A DNA stretch of 64,000 bases from Perlucidibaca piscinae DSM 21586 (GTDB lineage Bacteria > Pseudomonadota > Gammaproteobacteria > Pseudomonadales > Moraxellaceae), in contig NZ_ATUE01000005.1 of NCBI RefSeq assembly GCF_000420045.1, forward strand, positions 310,001 to 374,000, written 5' to 3'. A program made the position numbers and the translations under genes. How positions within the stretch are numbered: the stretch's first letter is position 1; each line of letters opens with the position of its first letter. Shown here in pieces: positions 50,827 to 58,956 of this stretch. The notes beneath the pieces are model-generated. The model saw only the letters and a program-made list of their open reading frames with translations, ran no database searches and was not told where the DNA came from.

Positions 50827-50835
50827 TGCTACACT
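50827..50835 (+). promoter_or_regulatory. Extended -10 promoter of ompR
   Basis: TGCTACACT at 50827-50835 resembles an extended -10 (TGn plus TACACT) about 30 bases before the ompR ATG. No convincing -35 is present. Confidence 0.45.
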
Positions 50836-50864
50836 GCCGGCACGTCCGGAATTCAGGGGGAGAG

Positions 50865-51602
50865 ATGGAGCCTGGTGCCGCCTCGGAACAGCAGAAGGTG
50901 CTGGTGGTCGACGACGACGTGCGTCTGCGCAATCTGCTGCAACGCTACCTGGAAGAGCAGGGCTACAGCGTGCGCACCGTCGCTGATGCCGTGCAGATGG
51001 ACCGCCTGCTGGCGCGCGAGATCTTCGCCCTGATCGTGCTCGACTTCATGCTGCCCGGCGAGGATGGCCTGGCCATCTGCCGCCGCCTGCGCGGCAGCGG
51101 CAACAACACCCCCATCATCATGCTCACCGCACGTGGCGCCGACAGTGACCGCATCTCCGGGCTGGAAGCCGGTGCCGACGACTACCTGCCCAAGCCGTTC
51201 AATCCGCAGGAGCTGCTGGCACGCATGAAGGCCGTGCTGCGCCGCCAGGCGCGCGAGCTGCCGGGTGCACCGGCGCAAGTCAGCGAGATCATCCAGTTCG
51301 GTGCCTGGACCCTGGATCTGTCTACTCGGCAACTCACTCGTGATGGCGAGTCCGTCAACCTAACCTCCGGCGAATTCGCGGTGCTCAAGGCACTGGTGCA
51401 GCACCCGCGCGAGCCGCTGACGCGTGACAAGCTCATGGTGCTGGCGCGAGGCCGCGAATGGGGCGCCATGGAACGCTCCATCGACGTTCAGGTGTCGCGT
51501 CTGCGCCGCCTGATCGAGACCAATCCGTCCCAGGCACGCTACATCCAGACTGTCTGGGGTGTGGGCTACGTGTTCGTGCCCGACGAGGCGACAGCGCCAT
51601 GA
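50865..51602 (+). CDS. ompR: Two-component response regulator OmpR (AmgR)
   Basis: This 245-residue response regulator has a receiver domain with DDD at about 16-18, phospho-acceptor Asp60 in LIVLDFMLPGEDG, and Lys in YLPKPFNPQELL. A winged-helix DNA-binding domain (about 145-240) follows, with FAVLKALVQHPREPLTRD and the end IQTVWGVGYVFVPD. It controls envelope stress and porin genes in relatives; in Pseudomonas the same pair is called AmgRS and affects aminoglycoside tolerance. The ATG at 50865 follows AGGGGGAGAG. It overlaps envZ by 4 bases. Confidence 0.95.
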   Translation: MEPGAASEQQKVLVVDDDVRLRNLLQRYLEEQGYSVRTVADAVQMDRLLAREIFALIVLDFMLPGEDGLAICRRLRGSGNNTPIIMLTARGADSDRISGLEAGADDYLPKPFNPQELLARMKAVLRRQARELPGAPAQVSEIIQFGAWTLDLSTRQLTRDGESVNLTSGEFAVLKALVQHPREPLTRDKLMVLARGREWGAMERSIDVQVSRLRRLIETNPSQARYIQTVWGVGYVFVPDEATAP

Positions 51603-52948
51603 CCATGGCCGCGCGCGGTCCCAAGCGCGGCGTGCTGCAATGGCTGAAGCCACGCTCCAGCGTCATGCGCACCACGCTGGTCATCGGCATCGTGGTGCTG
51701 GTCAGCCAGTTCCTGTCCATCGCCTTCTTCTGGCAGAACCTGCATCTGCCCGAGATCCGCCAGCATGCGCACAGCTCGGCACTCAAGCTGGACATCCTGC
51801 GCACGGCAGAGCGCCTGCAACGACCCGGCATCGAGGTGGATGCCGATCTGCGCACCTTCGGCAACCTCGAGGTCATTCGCGATCCGCGCCGCTTCCCCAA
51901 GACACGTCCGAAATGGTTCGCGGAAATCTTCACCGACCGCTTCGCGGAGCAGCTTGAGCACGAGCTCGGGGTGGCCACGCCGGTCTACTTCGAATTCAAG
52001 CCGGTGCCGCGCCTGTGGATCAAGGCCCCGACCCGCGAGCCTGCATGGGTCGTGGAGGAGCTCAGCTTCATCCAGCAATACAGCCCGATCATCATCGTAG
52101 GCTGGGTGCTCGGCGTGCCGCTGCTGTCACTGGTCGCCATCGTCATCCTGGCGCGTCAGCTCAATCGTCCGCTCAAGCGCCTGCAGCTGGCTGCCATCCG
52201 GGTCGGACGCGGCCTGCACAGCACCCAGCTCGAGGAATACAGCGGGCCCAGCGAGATTCGCGCCGTCAACCGCGCCTTCAATCACATGACCGACCAGATC
52301 CGAGCCACCGAGCGTGAGCGCACCCTGATGCTGGCCGGCATCTCGCATGACCTGCGCACGCCGCTGACACGCATGCGGCTGGCGGCCGAGATGACCTCGG
52401 ACAGGGCACTGGCCGATGACCTGGTCGCCGACATCGCCGACATGGATGCCATCCTCGACCAGTTCATCGCCTTCATGCGTGACGGTTCTGAAGAGCCGCG
52501 CGAGCTGATCGACCTGAATGCCCTGATCCATGAAGTCGCACACCAGTTTCACGGCATGCTGGACGTGCACTGCAACACCACGGATCTGCCCAGGCTGTCA
52601 CTGCGGCGCGTGGCCTTCAAGCGCCTGCTCGCCAACCTGCTGCAGAATGCCATGCGCTACGGTGCCGGGCCTGTCGAACTGGGCACGACGCTGGAAAGCG
52701 GTCAGGTCCTGCTGAGCTGTCGCGATCATGGTCCCGGCATAGATCTGTCACGCGCACACGAACTGCTGGAGCCGTTCCGGCGCGGTGAAGAGGCGCGCAC
52801 CACCCAAGGTTCCGGTCTTGGCCTGGCGATCGTTGCGCGCATCGTGCGCCAGCATCATGGCCGCCTTAGTCTCGACAACCATCCGGAGGGCGGACTGGTC
52901 GTGAGCATACGGCTGCCCGCTCCCAGCCGGCGCCTCTTCAATCGCTGA
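51599..52948 (+). CDS. envZ: Sensor histidine kinase EnvZ (AmgS)
   Basis: This 449-residue membrane kinase is the partner of OmpR. It has a first helix at about 23-45, a periplasmic sensor domain of about 120 residues, a second helix (about 165-190), a HAMP domain, and then the dimerisation helix GISHDLRTPLTRMRLAAEM with phospho-His near residue 250. The ATPase domain has the N box LLANLLQNAMRYG, DHGPGID and GSGLGLAIVARIV. The ATG overlaps the ompR stop in ATGA. The periplasmic domain is longer than the canopy of many short EnvZ proteins, so its input signal may differ. Confidence 0.95.
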   Translation: MTMAARGPKRGVLQWLKPRSSVMRTTLVIGIVVLVSQFLSIAFFWQNLHLPEIRQHAHSSALKLDILRTAERLQRPGIEVDADLRTFGNLEVIRDPRRFPKTRPKWFAEIFTDRFAEQLEHELGVATPVYFEFKPVPRLWIKAPTREPAWVVEELSFIQQYSPIIIVGWVLGVPLLSLVAIVILARQLNRPLKRLQLAAIRVGRGLHSTQLEEYSGPSEIRAVNRAFNHMTDQIRATERERTLMLAGISHDLRTPLTRMRLAAEMTSDRALADDLVADIADMDAILDQFIAFMRDGSEEPRELIDLNALIHEVAHQFHGMLDVHCNTTDLPRLSLRRVAFKRLLANLLQNAMRYGAGPVELGTTLESGQVLLSCRDHGPGIDLSRAHELLEPFRRGEEARTTQGSGLGLAIVARIVRQHHGRLSLDNHPEGGLVVSIRLPAPSRRLFNR

Positions 52949-52966
52949 GCGGCGACGCCAGCACAC

Positions 52967-53839
52967 TCATTGCAGGCTGTCGCTGCCGGGGCTGCCGTCA
53001 TGGCGCAGCAGCTGCTCTATGTCGATGCGGTCAAACGGATAGCGCTGCAGACAGAACTGGCAACGCACCTCGATCAGGCCGCTCTGCTCGTCGAGCAGCT
53101 GCTTCAGCTCGTCTTCGGCAATGGCGCGCAACGCGTTCTCGCTGCGCGCTCGCGAGCAGCTGCAGACAAACGCCAGTGCTTGCTCGGCCAGCAACTGCAC
53201 CGTCTCTTCATGGAAAAGGCGATACAGCACCGACTCGGCGTCCAGGCTCAGCATTTCACTGGCGGACAGCGTGGCTGCCAAGTTGCGTACCCGCGGCCAG
53301 AGATCCGCGTCATCGCCCTGATCATGTCCGGGCAATACCTGCAGCATGAGTCCGCCAGCGCGCTCGCCGTCGGCAAACAAGTGGAACTCCGTGGGCAGCT
53401 GCTCGGACTGGGCAAAGTAGTGCCCCAGCGCCTCGGCCAGTGACGCCCCCTCCAGTGGCACGATGCCCTGGTAGCGCTGTCCGTCTTCCGGATCAATGGT
53501 GAGCAGCAATCGCCCCTGCCCGACCATCGCCAGCCAGCCGTCGTCCGGAACCGGATCGTCACCATGACTGGCCATGGCACGCACCTCGCCGCGATGGTTG
53601 CACTCCGCCATCACCAGATTCACAGGACCGTCACCTTCGATCTGCAGGATCAGGCTGCCTTCGAGCTTGAGCATGGCTGCCATCAGCACCACCGCCGACA
53701 TCGCCTGCCCGAGCAGGGTGCGAACCGGCAGCGGATAATCGTGCCGATCCGTGACGGCATGACAGAGTGTTTGCAGCTGGCAGATCTCGCCACGTACCGG
53801 GCTCTGGGCAAAGTCAAAACGCAGCAGAATGTCGCTCAT
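52967..53839 (-). CDS. hslO: Hsp33 redox-regulated chaperone
   Basis: Hsp33 is a cytoplasmic holdase that is switched on when its zinc cysteines are oxidised. The 290-residue protein has the N-terminal substrate domain starting ILLRFDFAQSPVRGEICQLQ and the redox domain at the C-terminus. The two cysteine pairs are CSCSRARSE and CQFCLQRYPF. The ATG at 53839 follows CCCCGATG and gives the standard start; the open frame extends to 54061 over the ompA leader and is not coding. It is convergent with envZ, as in Pseudomonas. The region up to ompA holds two inverted repeats. Confidence 0.95.
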   Translation of the reverse strand: MSDILLRFDFAQSPVRGEICQLQTLCHAVTDRHDYPLPVRTLLGQAMSAVVLMAAMLKLEGSLILQIEGDGPVNLVMAECNHRGEVRAMASHGDDPVPDDGWLAMVGQGRLLLTIDPEDGQRYQGIVPLEGASLAEALGHYFAQSEQLPTEFHLFADGERAGGLMLQVLPGHDQGDDADLWPRVRNLAATLSASEMLSLDAESVLYRLFHEETVQLLAEQALAFVCSCSRARSENALRAIAEDELKQLLDEQSGLIEVRCQFCLQRYPFDRIDIEQLLRHDGSPGSDSLQ

Positions 53840-53868
53840 CGGGGAAGTCTCGGCTGGGATATCTCTGG

Positions 53869-53884
53869 TGTCACAGATGTGACA
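53869..53884. promoter_or_regulatory. Inverted repeat in the hslO-ompA intergenic region
   Basis: TGTCACA and TGTGACA are perfect 7-base arms separated by GA, 30 bases upstream of hslO and 104 bases upstream of the OmpA-family gene. The symmetry suggests a dimeric regulator site; the spacing does not match CRP. Confidence 0.45.
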
Positions 53885-53918
53885 AACTGTTACGGCATGT
53901 GGGATTATCTTCCAGCCT

Positions 53919-53937
53919 AACGGTGTTGGACACCGTT
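53919..53937. promoter_or_regulatory. Inverted repeat in the ompA leader
   Basis: AACGGTGT and ACACCGTT are perfect 8-base arms separated by TGG, 51 bases upstream of the OmpA-family start. It may be an operator or a 5' stem-loop that stabilises the mRNA. Confidence 0.45.
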
Positions 53938-53987
53938 TCCATGCTTGGAAAGCAATTAGCAACTCATCAAAAGAAGGACTTGAGACT

Positions 53988-55064
53988 ATGAAACTGACTC
54001 GCCTTGCCGTTGCCACCGTGCTGGCCACTGCCGCCATGGCCGCCAATGCTGAAATCACCATCAGCCCGATGGTCGGCTACCAGTGGTACGACTCCAACAC
54101 CAACCCGGCTGGTCTGGATGACGGAATCGAACTGGACAATGACCTGACCTACTCGCTGGCCCTGGGCTACCGCGTGACCCCGAACGTCGGCCTGGAACTG
54201 CGCTACGGTCAGGGTCGCACCGAAGTGGATGATGATCCCACCACCAGCGGCGTCAATGTCCGTGCCGAAACCGCCACCCTCGACACCTACTACCGTTTCA
54301 ATGCCGACGGCATGCTCCAGCCCTACGTGCTGGTCGGTGGCGGTCTGCAGCGCTACACCGCTGACAATCGTGCTGTCACCAACTCCAAGGGCTGGATCGA
54401 ACAGACCATCGCCAATGCCGCCCTGGGTGCCTTCGTTCAGCTGACCGACAACATCGCTCTGCGTGCCGAAGCTCGTGCCGTGCAGAACCTGCAGGAAAGT
54501 AACACCGACGGCATCGCCTCGGTCGGCCTTCTGGTCGGCTTCGGTGGTTCCAAGGCCGCTGCCGTGGCTCCGGTTGCTCCGGCTGCCACCGATGGCGATG
54601 ACGACAAGGATGGCGTCCTGAACAGTGTCGACAAGTGCCCGGGCACCCCGAGCACCCTGGTGGTCGATGCCGACGGTTGCCCGAAGGTCCTGACCGAAAC
54701 CGTGTCCAAGGAAATCCGCGTGCTGTTCGACACCAACAAGTCGACCATCAAGTCCCAGTACGACGCTGACATCGAAGCAGTCGCCAAGCTGATGACCGAT
54801 TACCCGACCGCCAAGGTCGAGATCCAGGGCCACACCGACTCCCGTGGTTCGGCTGACTACAACCAGAAGCTCAGCGAATCGCGCGCTGCTGCCGTGGTCA
54901 AGGTGCTGACCGACAAGTACGGCATTGCCGCTGACCGCATCAGCTCGGTGGGCTACGGTGCTGCCCAGCCGGTCGCCGACAACAAGACCGTCGAAGGCCG
55001 CGCCCAGAACCGTCGCACCATGGCTGTTGCCGCTGGCGAAGTGAAGGTCACCGTCAAGAAGTAA
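53988..55064 (+). CDS. OmpA-family outer membrane protein
   Basis: This 358-residue outer membrane protein has a signal peptide MKLTRLAVATVLATAAMAANA. An N-terminal eight-stranded beta barrel follows (about 22-190), with alternating strands such as YSLALGYRVTPNVGLELRYG. A Pro/Ala hinge and a calcium-type thrombospondin-3-like repeat (DGDDDKDGVLNSVDKCPGTP) follow, and then a C-terminal OmpA domain that binds peptidoglycan with VEIQGHTDSRGSADYNQKL and LSESRAAAVVKVL. The role is structural and adhesive. OprF or OmpA could be the ortholog name. Codon use is that of a strongly expressed gene. A T-rich terminator follows. Confidence 0.94.
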   Translation: MKLTRLAVATVLATAAMAANAEITISPMVGYQWYDSNTNPAGLDDGIELDNDLTYSLALGYRVTPNVGLELRYGQGRTEVDDDPTTSGVNVRAETATLDTYYRFNADGMLQPYVLVGGGLQRYTADNRAVTNSKGWIEQTIANAALGAFVQLTDNIALRAEARAVQNLQESNTDGIASVGLLVGFGGSKAAAVAPVAPAATDGDDDKDGVLNSVDKCPGTPSTLVVDADGCPKVLTETVSKEIRVLFDTNKSTIKSQYDADIEAVAKLMTDYPTAKVEIQGHTDSRGSADYNQKLSESRAAAVVKVLTDKYGIAADRISSVGYGAAQPVADNKTVEGRAQNRRTMAVAAGEVKVTVKK

Positions 55065-55088
55065 TTCCTGACTGACCTGCTGCACCAG

Positions 55089-55118
55089 AAAGGCCGCTCG
55101 AAAGAGCGGCCTTTTTGT
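55089..55118 (+). terminator. Rho-independent terminator after the OmpA-family gene
   Basis: AAAGGCCGCTC and GAGCGGCCTTT form a perfect 11-bp stem with a GAAA loop, followed by TTGTTTT. It lies 24 bases after the stop. Confidence 0.93.
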
Positions 55119-55155
55119 TTTCTACGCAATACAAGACCTGTCACGCAGTCTCGGG

Positions 55156-55161
55156 TATACT
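55156..55161 (+). promoter_or_regulatory. -10 box of typA
   Basis: TATACT at 55156-55161 lies 38 bases before the typA GTG and after the ompA terminator. The -35 region is poor, so only the -10 is called. Confidence 0.5.
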
Positions 55162-55199
55162 TTGCGCCCAAATTTTGACCGCTGCGCCGAGACCCTATC

Positions 55200-57032
55200 G
55201 TGTCCATCAAGCAAATCCGCAACATCGCCATCATCGCCCACGTCGACCATGGCAAGACCACCCTCGTCGACAAGCTGCTGCAACAGTCCGGCACCCTGGG
55301 CGATCGCGCCGGTGAAATCGAACGCGTGATGGACTCCAACGATCTGGAAAAGGAACGCGGCATCACCATTCTCGCGAAGAACACGGCCATCCGCTGGACC
55401 GATCCGCGTGACAACCAGGAATACCGCATCAACATCGTCGACACCCCGGGCCACGCCGACTTCGGCGGCGAAGTCGAGCGCGTGCTGTCCATGGTCGACT
55501 GCGTCTGCCTGCTGGTCGACTCGGTCGACGGCCCGATGCCGCAGACCCGCTTCGTAACCATGAAGGCCTTCGCCCGCGGCCTCAAGCCCATTGTCGTGCT
55601 GAACAAGGTCGACCGTCCGAGCGCGCGTCCGCACTGGGTCATGGACCAGGTCTTCGAGCTTTTCGACAACCTCGGAGCCACCGACGAGCAGCTGGACTTC
55701 CCGGTGGTCTACGCCTCCGGCCTGAACGGCATCTCCGGCTACGAAGCCGACAAGCTCGGCACCGACATGACCGCGCTGTTCCAGACCATCATCGACCGCG
55801 TCAACCCGCCGGCCGTGGACAGCGACGGCCCGTTCCAGATGCAGATCTCCTCGCTGGACTACAACAGCTACGTCGGCGTCATCGGCGTCGGCCGCATCAC
55901 CCGCGGCAAGGTCAAGACCAACACCCAGGTCACCATCGTCGACAGCGAAGGCAAGAAGCGCAACGGCCGCATCCTGCAGATCATGGGCTACCACGGCCTC
56001 AACCGCGTGGAAGTGCAGGAAGCCGAAGCCGGCGACATCGTCTGCGTCACCGGCATGGAAGGCCTCGGCATCTCCGATACCCTGTGCGACCCGTCCTGCG
56101 TCGAGGCCCTGCCGCTGCTGACCGTTGACGAGCCGACCGTGAGCATGACCTTCCAGGTCAACAACTCCCCGTTTGCCGGCAAGGAAGGCAAGTACGTCAC
56201 CTCGCGCAACATCAAGGATCGTCTCGAGAAGGAACTGATCCACAACGTGGCGCTGCGCGTCGAGCCGACCGACAGCCCTGACCGCTTCAAGGTTTCCGGC
56301 CGTGGCGAGCTGCACCTCTCGGTGCTGATCGAGAACATGCGCCGCGAAGGCTTCGAGATGGGCGTGTCGCGTCCGGAAGTGATCTTCAAGGAAGTCGATG
56401 GCGAGAAGTGCGAACCGTTCGAAAACGTCATCTTCGACGTGGAAGAACAGCACCAGGGCGGCGTCATGGAGCAGATGGGCTACCGCAAGGGCGACATGAC
56501 CAACATGGTGCTCGACGGCAAGGGCCGCATCCGCATCGAGGCCACCGTGCCCTCGCGCGGCCTGATCGGCTTCCGCTCCGAGTTCCTGACCATGACCTCG
56601 GGCACCGGCATCATGACCTCGAGCTTCTCGCATTACGGTCCGGTGAAGTCGGGTGAAGTCGCCAAGCGCCAGAACGGCGTGCTGATCTCGATGGTGCAGG
56701 GCACTGCCCTGGGCTACGCGCTGTTCAACCTGCAGGAGCGCGGCCGTCTCTTCATCGGCCCGCAGACCGAGGTCTACGAAGGCATGATCATCGGCATCAA
56801 CGCCCGCGGCGACGACATGGTGGTCAACCCGACCAAGGCCAAGCAGCTGACCAACATCCGCGCATCGGGCACGGACGAGAACATCGTGCTGACCCCGGCC
56901 ATCCGCTACACGCTGGAGCAGGCCCTGGAGTTCATCGAGGACGACGAGCTGGTCGAAGTCACGCCGCAGTCGATCCGCATCCGCAAGAAGCACCTGACCG
57001 AGAACGACCGCAAGCGCGCCAGCCGCAACTGA
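55200..57032 (+). CDS. typA: Translational GTPase TypA/BipA
   Basis: TypA is an EF-G-like ribosome-associated GTPase that supports ribosome assembly and stress growth. The 610-residue protein has G1 AHVDHGKTTLVDKLL, G2 in ERGITILAKNTAI, G3 DTPGHADFGGEV and G4 NKVDRPSA. Domains 2, 3 and 5-like follow, and the C-terminal TypA domain has GRGELHLSVLIENMRREGF and RGLIGFRSEFLTMT. The start is a GTG at 55200 (SIKQIRNIAIIAHVD follows), with no strong ribosome site. The length agrees with the family. It is convergent with the thioesterase gene, and a long stem-loop lies in between. Confidence 0.98.
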   Translation: MSIKQIRNIAIIAHVDHGKTTLVDKLLQQSGTLGDRAGEIERVMDSNDLEKERGITILAKNTAIRWTDPRDNQEYRINIVDTPGHADFGGEVERVLSMVDCVCLLVDSVDGPMPQTRFVTMKAFARGLKPIVVLNKVDRPSARPHWVMDQVFELFDNLGATDEQLDFPVVYASGLNGISGYEADKLGTDMTALFQTIIDRVNPPAVDSDGPFQMQISSLDYNSYVGVIGVGRITRGKVKTNTQVTIVDSEGKKRNGRILQIMGYHGLNRVEVQEAEAGDIVCVTGMEGLGISDTLCDPSCVEALPLLTVDEPTVSMTFQVNNSPFAGKEGKYVTSRNIKDRLEKELIHNVALRVEPTDSPDRFKVSGRGELHLSVLIENMRREGFEMGVSRPEVIFKEVDGEKCEPFENVIFDVEEQHQGGVMEQMGYRKGDMTNMVLDGKGRIRIEATVPSRGLIGFRSEFLTMTSGTGIMTSSFSHYGPVKSGEVAKRQNGVLISMVQGTALGYALFNLQERGRLFIGPQTEVYEGMIIGINARGDDMVVNPTKAKQLTNIRASGTDENIVLTPAIRYTLEQALEFIEDDELVEVTPQSIRIRKKHLTENDRKRASRN

Positions 57033-57069
57033 GCGCGTCCTGCCGCCACTGACGCCGTGTCAGTGGCCA

Positions 57070-57129
57070 CCGACGGGGGACTGTTTTCGTCGGGCGTGAT
57101 CGCCCGCCGATAAACAGGTCCCCCGTCGG
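57070..57129. other. 60-nt long stem-loop between typA and the thioesterase gene
   Basis: The outer arms CCGACGGGGGAC and GTCCCCCGTCGG are perfect 12-base complements. Inside, TGTTT pairs with AAACA past a bulged base, and GGGCG pairs with CGCCC around TGAT with a further 3-bp extension. It lies between two convergent stops and has no T-run. It may be a bidirectional terminator, an mRNA end protector or a REP-like element. Confidence 0.6.
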
Positions 57130-57171
57130 CGCATTCGGAAGCTGATTCTGCTCCGACAGGCGGCGGTGCGA

Positions 57172-57645
57172 TTACGGCACCAGTCTCAGCAGCTCCCGGC
57201 GGAACCAGTCCGGCATGGCCACGGGGCGTCCGCTCTGCGGGCTGACGCAGACCGTGAGCGTGCGGGCCTCGGCGGCGACACGCTGCTGCGCCTCGCTGAA
57301 CAGGCTGTAGTGGAAGACGATGCGCTCGCGCTCGTCGATTTCCGCGCGCACGCCAATATGCAGGGTGTCGGGATAGATCACCGGCGCCTTGTAGCGGCAA
57401 TAGGCATCGGCGATGACCATGCCGATGCCCTCCTCGAACAGGCGCGGAAAGATGCCCAGCGTCTCCATCACCCCGATGCGCGTATCTTCGAGATACTGGA
57501 AATAGACCACGTTGTTGACGTGACCCAGGGCATCCATGTCACCCCAGCTGACCTTGACCGGATGCACCATGGGGTGGGAAGCGGCCAGTTCGACCAGCGA
57601 CGATGGACCGCGCGGACGTTCGGCGACAGCCGTCGTGGCGCTCAT
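57172..57645 (-). CDS. Acyl-CoA thioesterase, YbgC/4HBT type
   Basis: This 157-residue hotdog protein of the 4-hydroxybenzoyl-CoA thioesterase type has the sequence VKVSWGDMDALGHVNNVVYF with the catalytic aspartate of the D-x-x-x-H-x-N pattern. An extra N-terminal 25 residues with Pro and Arg precede the fold. The frame is terminated by the TAA at 57172. The gene follows yggX with a 4-base overlap and is on the same strand as mutY and asmA, so an asmA-mutY-yggX-thioesterase operon is likely. The substrate is unknown. Confidence 0.85.
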   Translation of the reverse strand: MSATTAVAERPRGPSSLVELAASHPMVHPVKVSWGDMDALGHVNNVVYFQYLEDTRIGVMETLGIFPRLFEEGIGMVIADAYCRYKAPVIYPDTLHIGVRAEIDERERIVFHYSLFSEAQQRVAAEARTLTVCVSPQSGRPVAMPDWFRRELLRLVP

Positions 57646-57920
57646 GATGCCGGCTTCTCCGGTACCCAGCCCTTGGGACGCTCGTAGTCGTCACCACTGA
57701 GGAACTTCTCCAGCTGCTCGTCCAGGAAGGCGCGCGCCTGCGGGTCGAGCACGTTCAGGCGGTTCTCGTTGATCAGCATGGTCTGGTGACGCAGCCACTG
57801 CAGCCAGGCCTCCTTGGAGACCGTGTTGAACAGCACCTGGCCCTTTTCGCCGGGAAACGGGGCGAAGGCCATGCCTTCCAGTTCCTGCTTGAGCTTGCGG
57901 CAGAACACGGTACGCGTCAT
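57642..57920 (-). CDS. yggX: Probable Fe(2+)-trafficking protein YggX
   Basis: YggX is a 92-residue cytoplasmic protein linked to iron handling and protection of Fe-S clusters from oxidation. The family features TRTVFCRKLKQELEGMAFAP at the N-terminus with the conserved cysteine, FNTVSKEAWLQWLRHQTMLI, and RAFLDEQLEKFLSG near the C-terminus are intact. It lies 4 bases after mutY, the classical pair, because MutY carries an Fe-S cluster. The thioesterase gene overlaps its stop. Confidence 0.96.
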   Translation of the reverse strand: MTRTVFCRKLKQELEGMAFAPFPGEKGQVLFNTVSKEAWLQWLRHQTMLINENRLNVLDPQARAFLDEQLEKFLSGDDYERPKGWVPEKPAS

Positions 57921-57924
57921 GTAA

Positions 57925-58956
57925 CTACTCCAGATGATCGGGCAGACGATGCAGCAACTGCTGCACCGGCGCCGGAAACCCCAGCGCCGGCAGGGAACGC
58001 AGTGTAACCCAGCGGCCGCTGGCCTCGTTAACCGCCGACAATGCCGGCAGATGGCTCACGCGCACCAGTCGGGGATGCACCTGCAAGCGGAAATGCGAGA
58101 ACACATGCAGGAAGTCGGGCAGGTCGACACCCTCCGGTGCCGGCGCGTCGAGGGACAGCTCGGGAAAGCTCCACAGACCGCCCCAGAGACCGCTGGGAGG
58201 CCGCTCCTGCAGCCAGACCCGGCCGGCACCATCATGCAGCAGCAGCCAGCGAGCGCTGCGCGTTGGCGCGGCCTGACGGCGTACCTTCTGCGGGTAGGCC
58301 ACCGGATTGCCCTGCGCCAGCGCCTGGCAATTCGCCGCCAGCGGACAGCGTTCGCAGGCGGGCCGGCTGCGCGTGCACAGGGTGGCACCCAGGTCCATCA
58401 TGGCCTGGTTGTAGTGGTTGGCGCGTGCTGCCGGCGTGAAGTCCTCGGCAACCTGCCAGAACCGGCGCAGCACCTCGCTGCGCGCCGGATCACCCGCCAG
58501 TGCCTGATGCCTGGCCAGCACGCGCTTGACGTTGCCGTCCAGAATGACGGCGCGACGGCCGAAACCCAGGGAGACGATCGCACCGGCCGTGGAGCGGCCG
58601 ATGCCCGGCAAGGCTTCCAGCATCTCGACCGTGTCAGGCAGGTCGCCGCCATGATCCCTCACCGCCTGCTGCGCGGCCGCATGCAGGTTGCGGGCACGGG
58701 CGTAGTAGCCCAGTCCGGTCCAGTGGTGCAGGACATCCTCCAGCGGAGCCTCGGCGAGATCGGCCAGGGTCGGGAAGCTGTCCATGAAACGCAGGAAGTA
58801 GGGAATCACCGTGCTGACCTGGGTCTGCTGGAGCATGATCTCCGAGACCCAGACCCGGTAGGGGGTGACGTTCTGCTGCCAGGGCAGGTCCTTGCGTCCC
58901 CACTGGTCGAACCAGGCGAGGACGCGGACCGGAAACTCAACGCTTGAACAAGTCAA
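57925..58956 (-). CDS. mutY: A/G-specific adenine DNA glycosylase MutY
   Basis: MutY removes adenine mispaired with 8-oxoguanine. The 343-residue protein has the N-terminal GRKDLPWQQNVTPYRVWVSE, the helix-hairpin-helix LEALPGIGRSTAGAIVSLGF, and the catalytic acid region VILDGNVKRVLARH. The [4Fe-4S] ligands are in MDLGATLCTRSRPACERCPLAANC (four Cys; pattern C-x6-C-x2-C-x5-C). A C-terminal Nudix-like domain reads 8-oxoG. The only reasonable start is the TTG at 58956, which overlaps the end of asmA by 20 bases and matches the E. coli N-terminal length. yggX follows. Confidence 0.95.
   Translation of the reverse strand: MTCSSVEFPVRVLAWFDQWGRKDLPWQQNVTPYRVWVSEIMLQQTQVSTVIPYFLRFMDSFPTLADLAEAPLEDVLHHWTGLGYYARARNLHAAAQQAVRDHGGDLPDTVEMLEALPGIGRSTAGAIVSLGFGRRAVILDGNVKRVLARHQALAGDPARSEVLRRFWQVAEDFTPAARANHYNQAMMDLGATLCTRSRPACERCPLAANCQALAQGNPVAYPQKVRRQAAPTRSARWLLLHDGAGRVWLQERPPSGLWGGLWSFPELSLDAPAPEGVDLPDFLHVFSHFRLQVHPRLVRVSHLPALSAVNEASGRWVTLRSLPALGFPAPVQQLLHRLPDHLE

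Noticed and set aside
53869..53884. CRP/Vfr binding site
   Set aside because: CRP sites read TGTGA-N6-TCACA; here the half-sites are in the opposite order with a 2-base gap, so I left it as an unassigned inverted repeat.
55122..56993. Long minus-strand open frame of over 600 codons opposite typA
   Set aside because: The typA motifs are unambiguous on the plus strand, and the antisense product is low-complexity Asp/Val/His/Gly.
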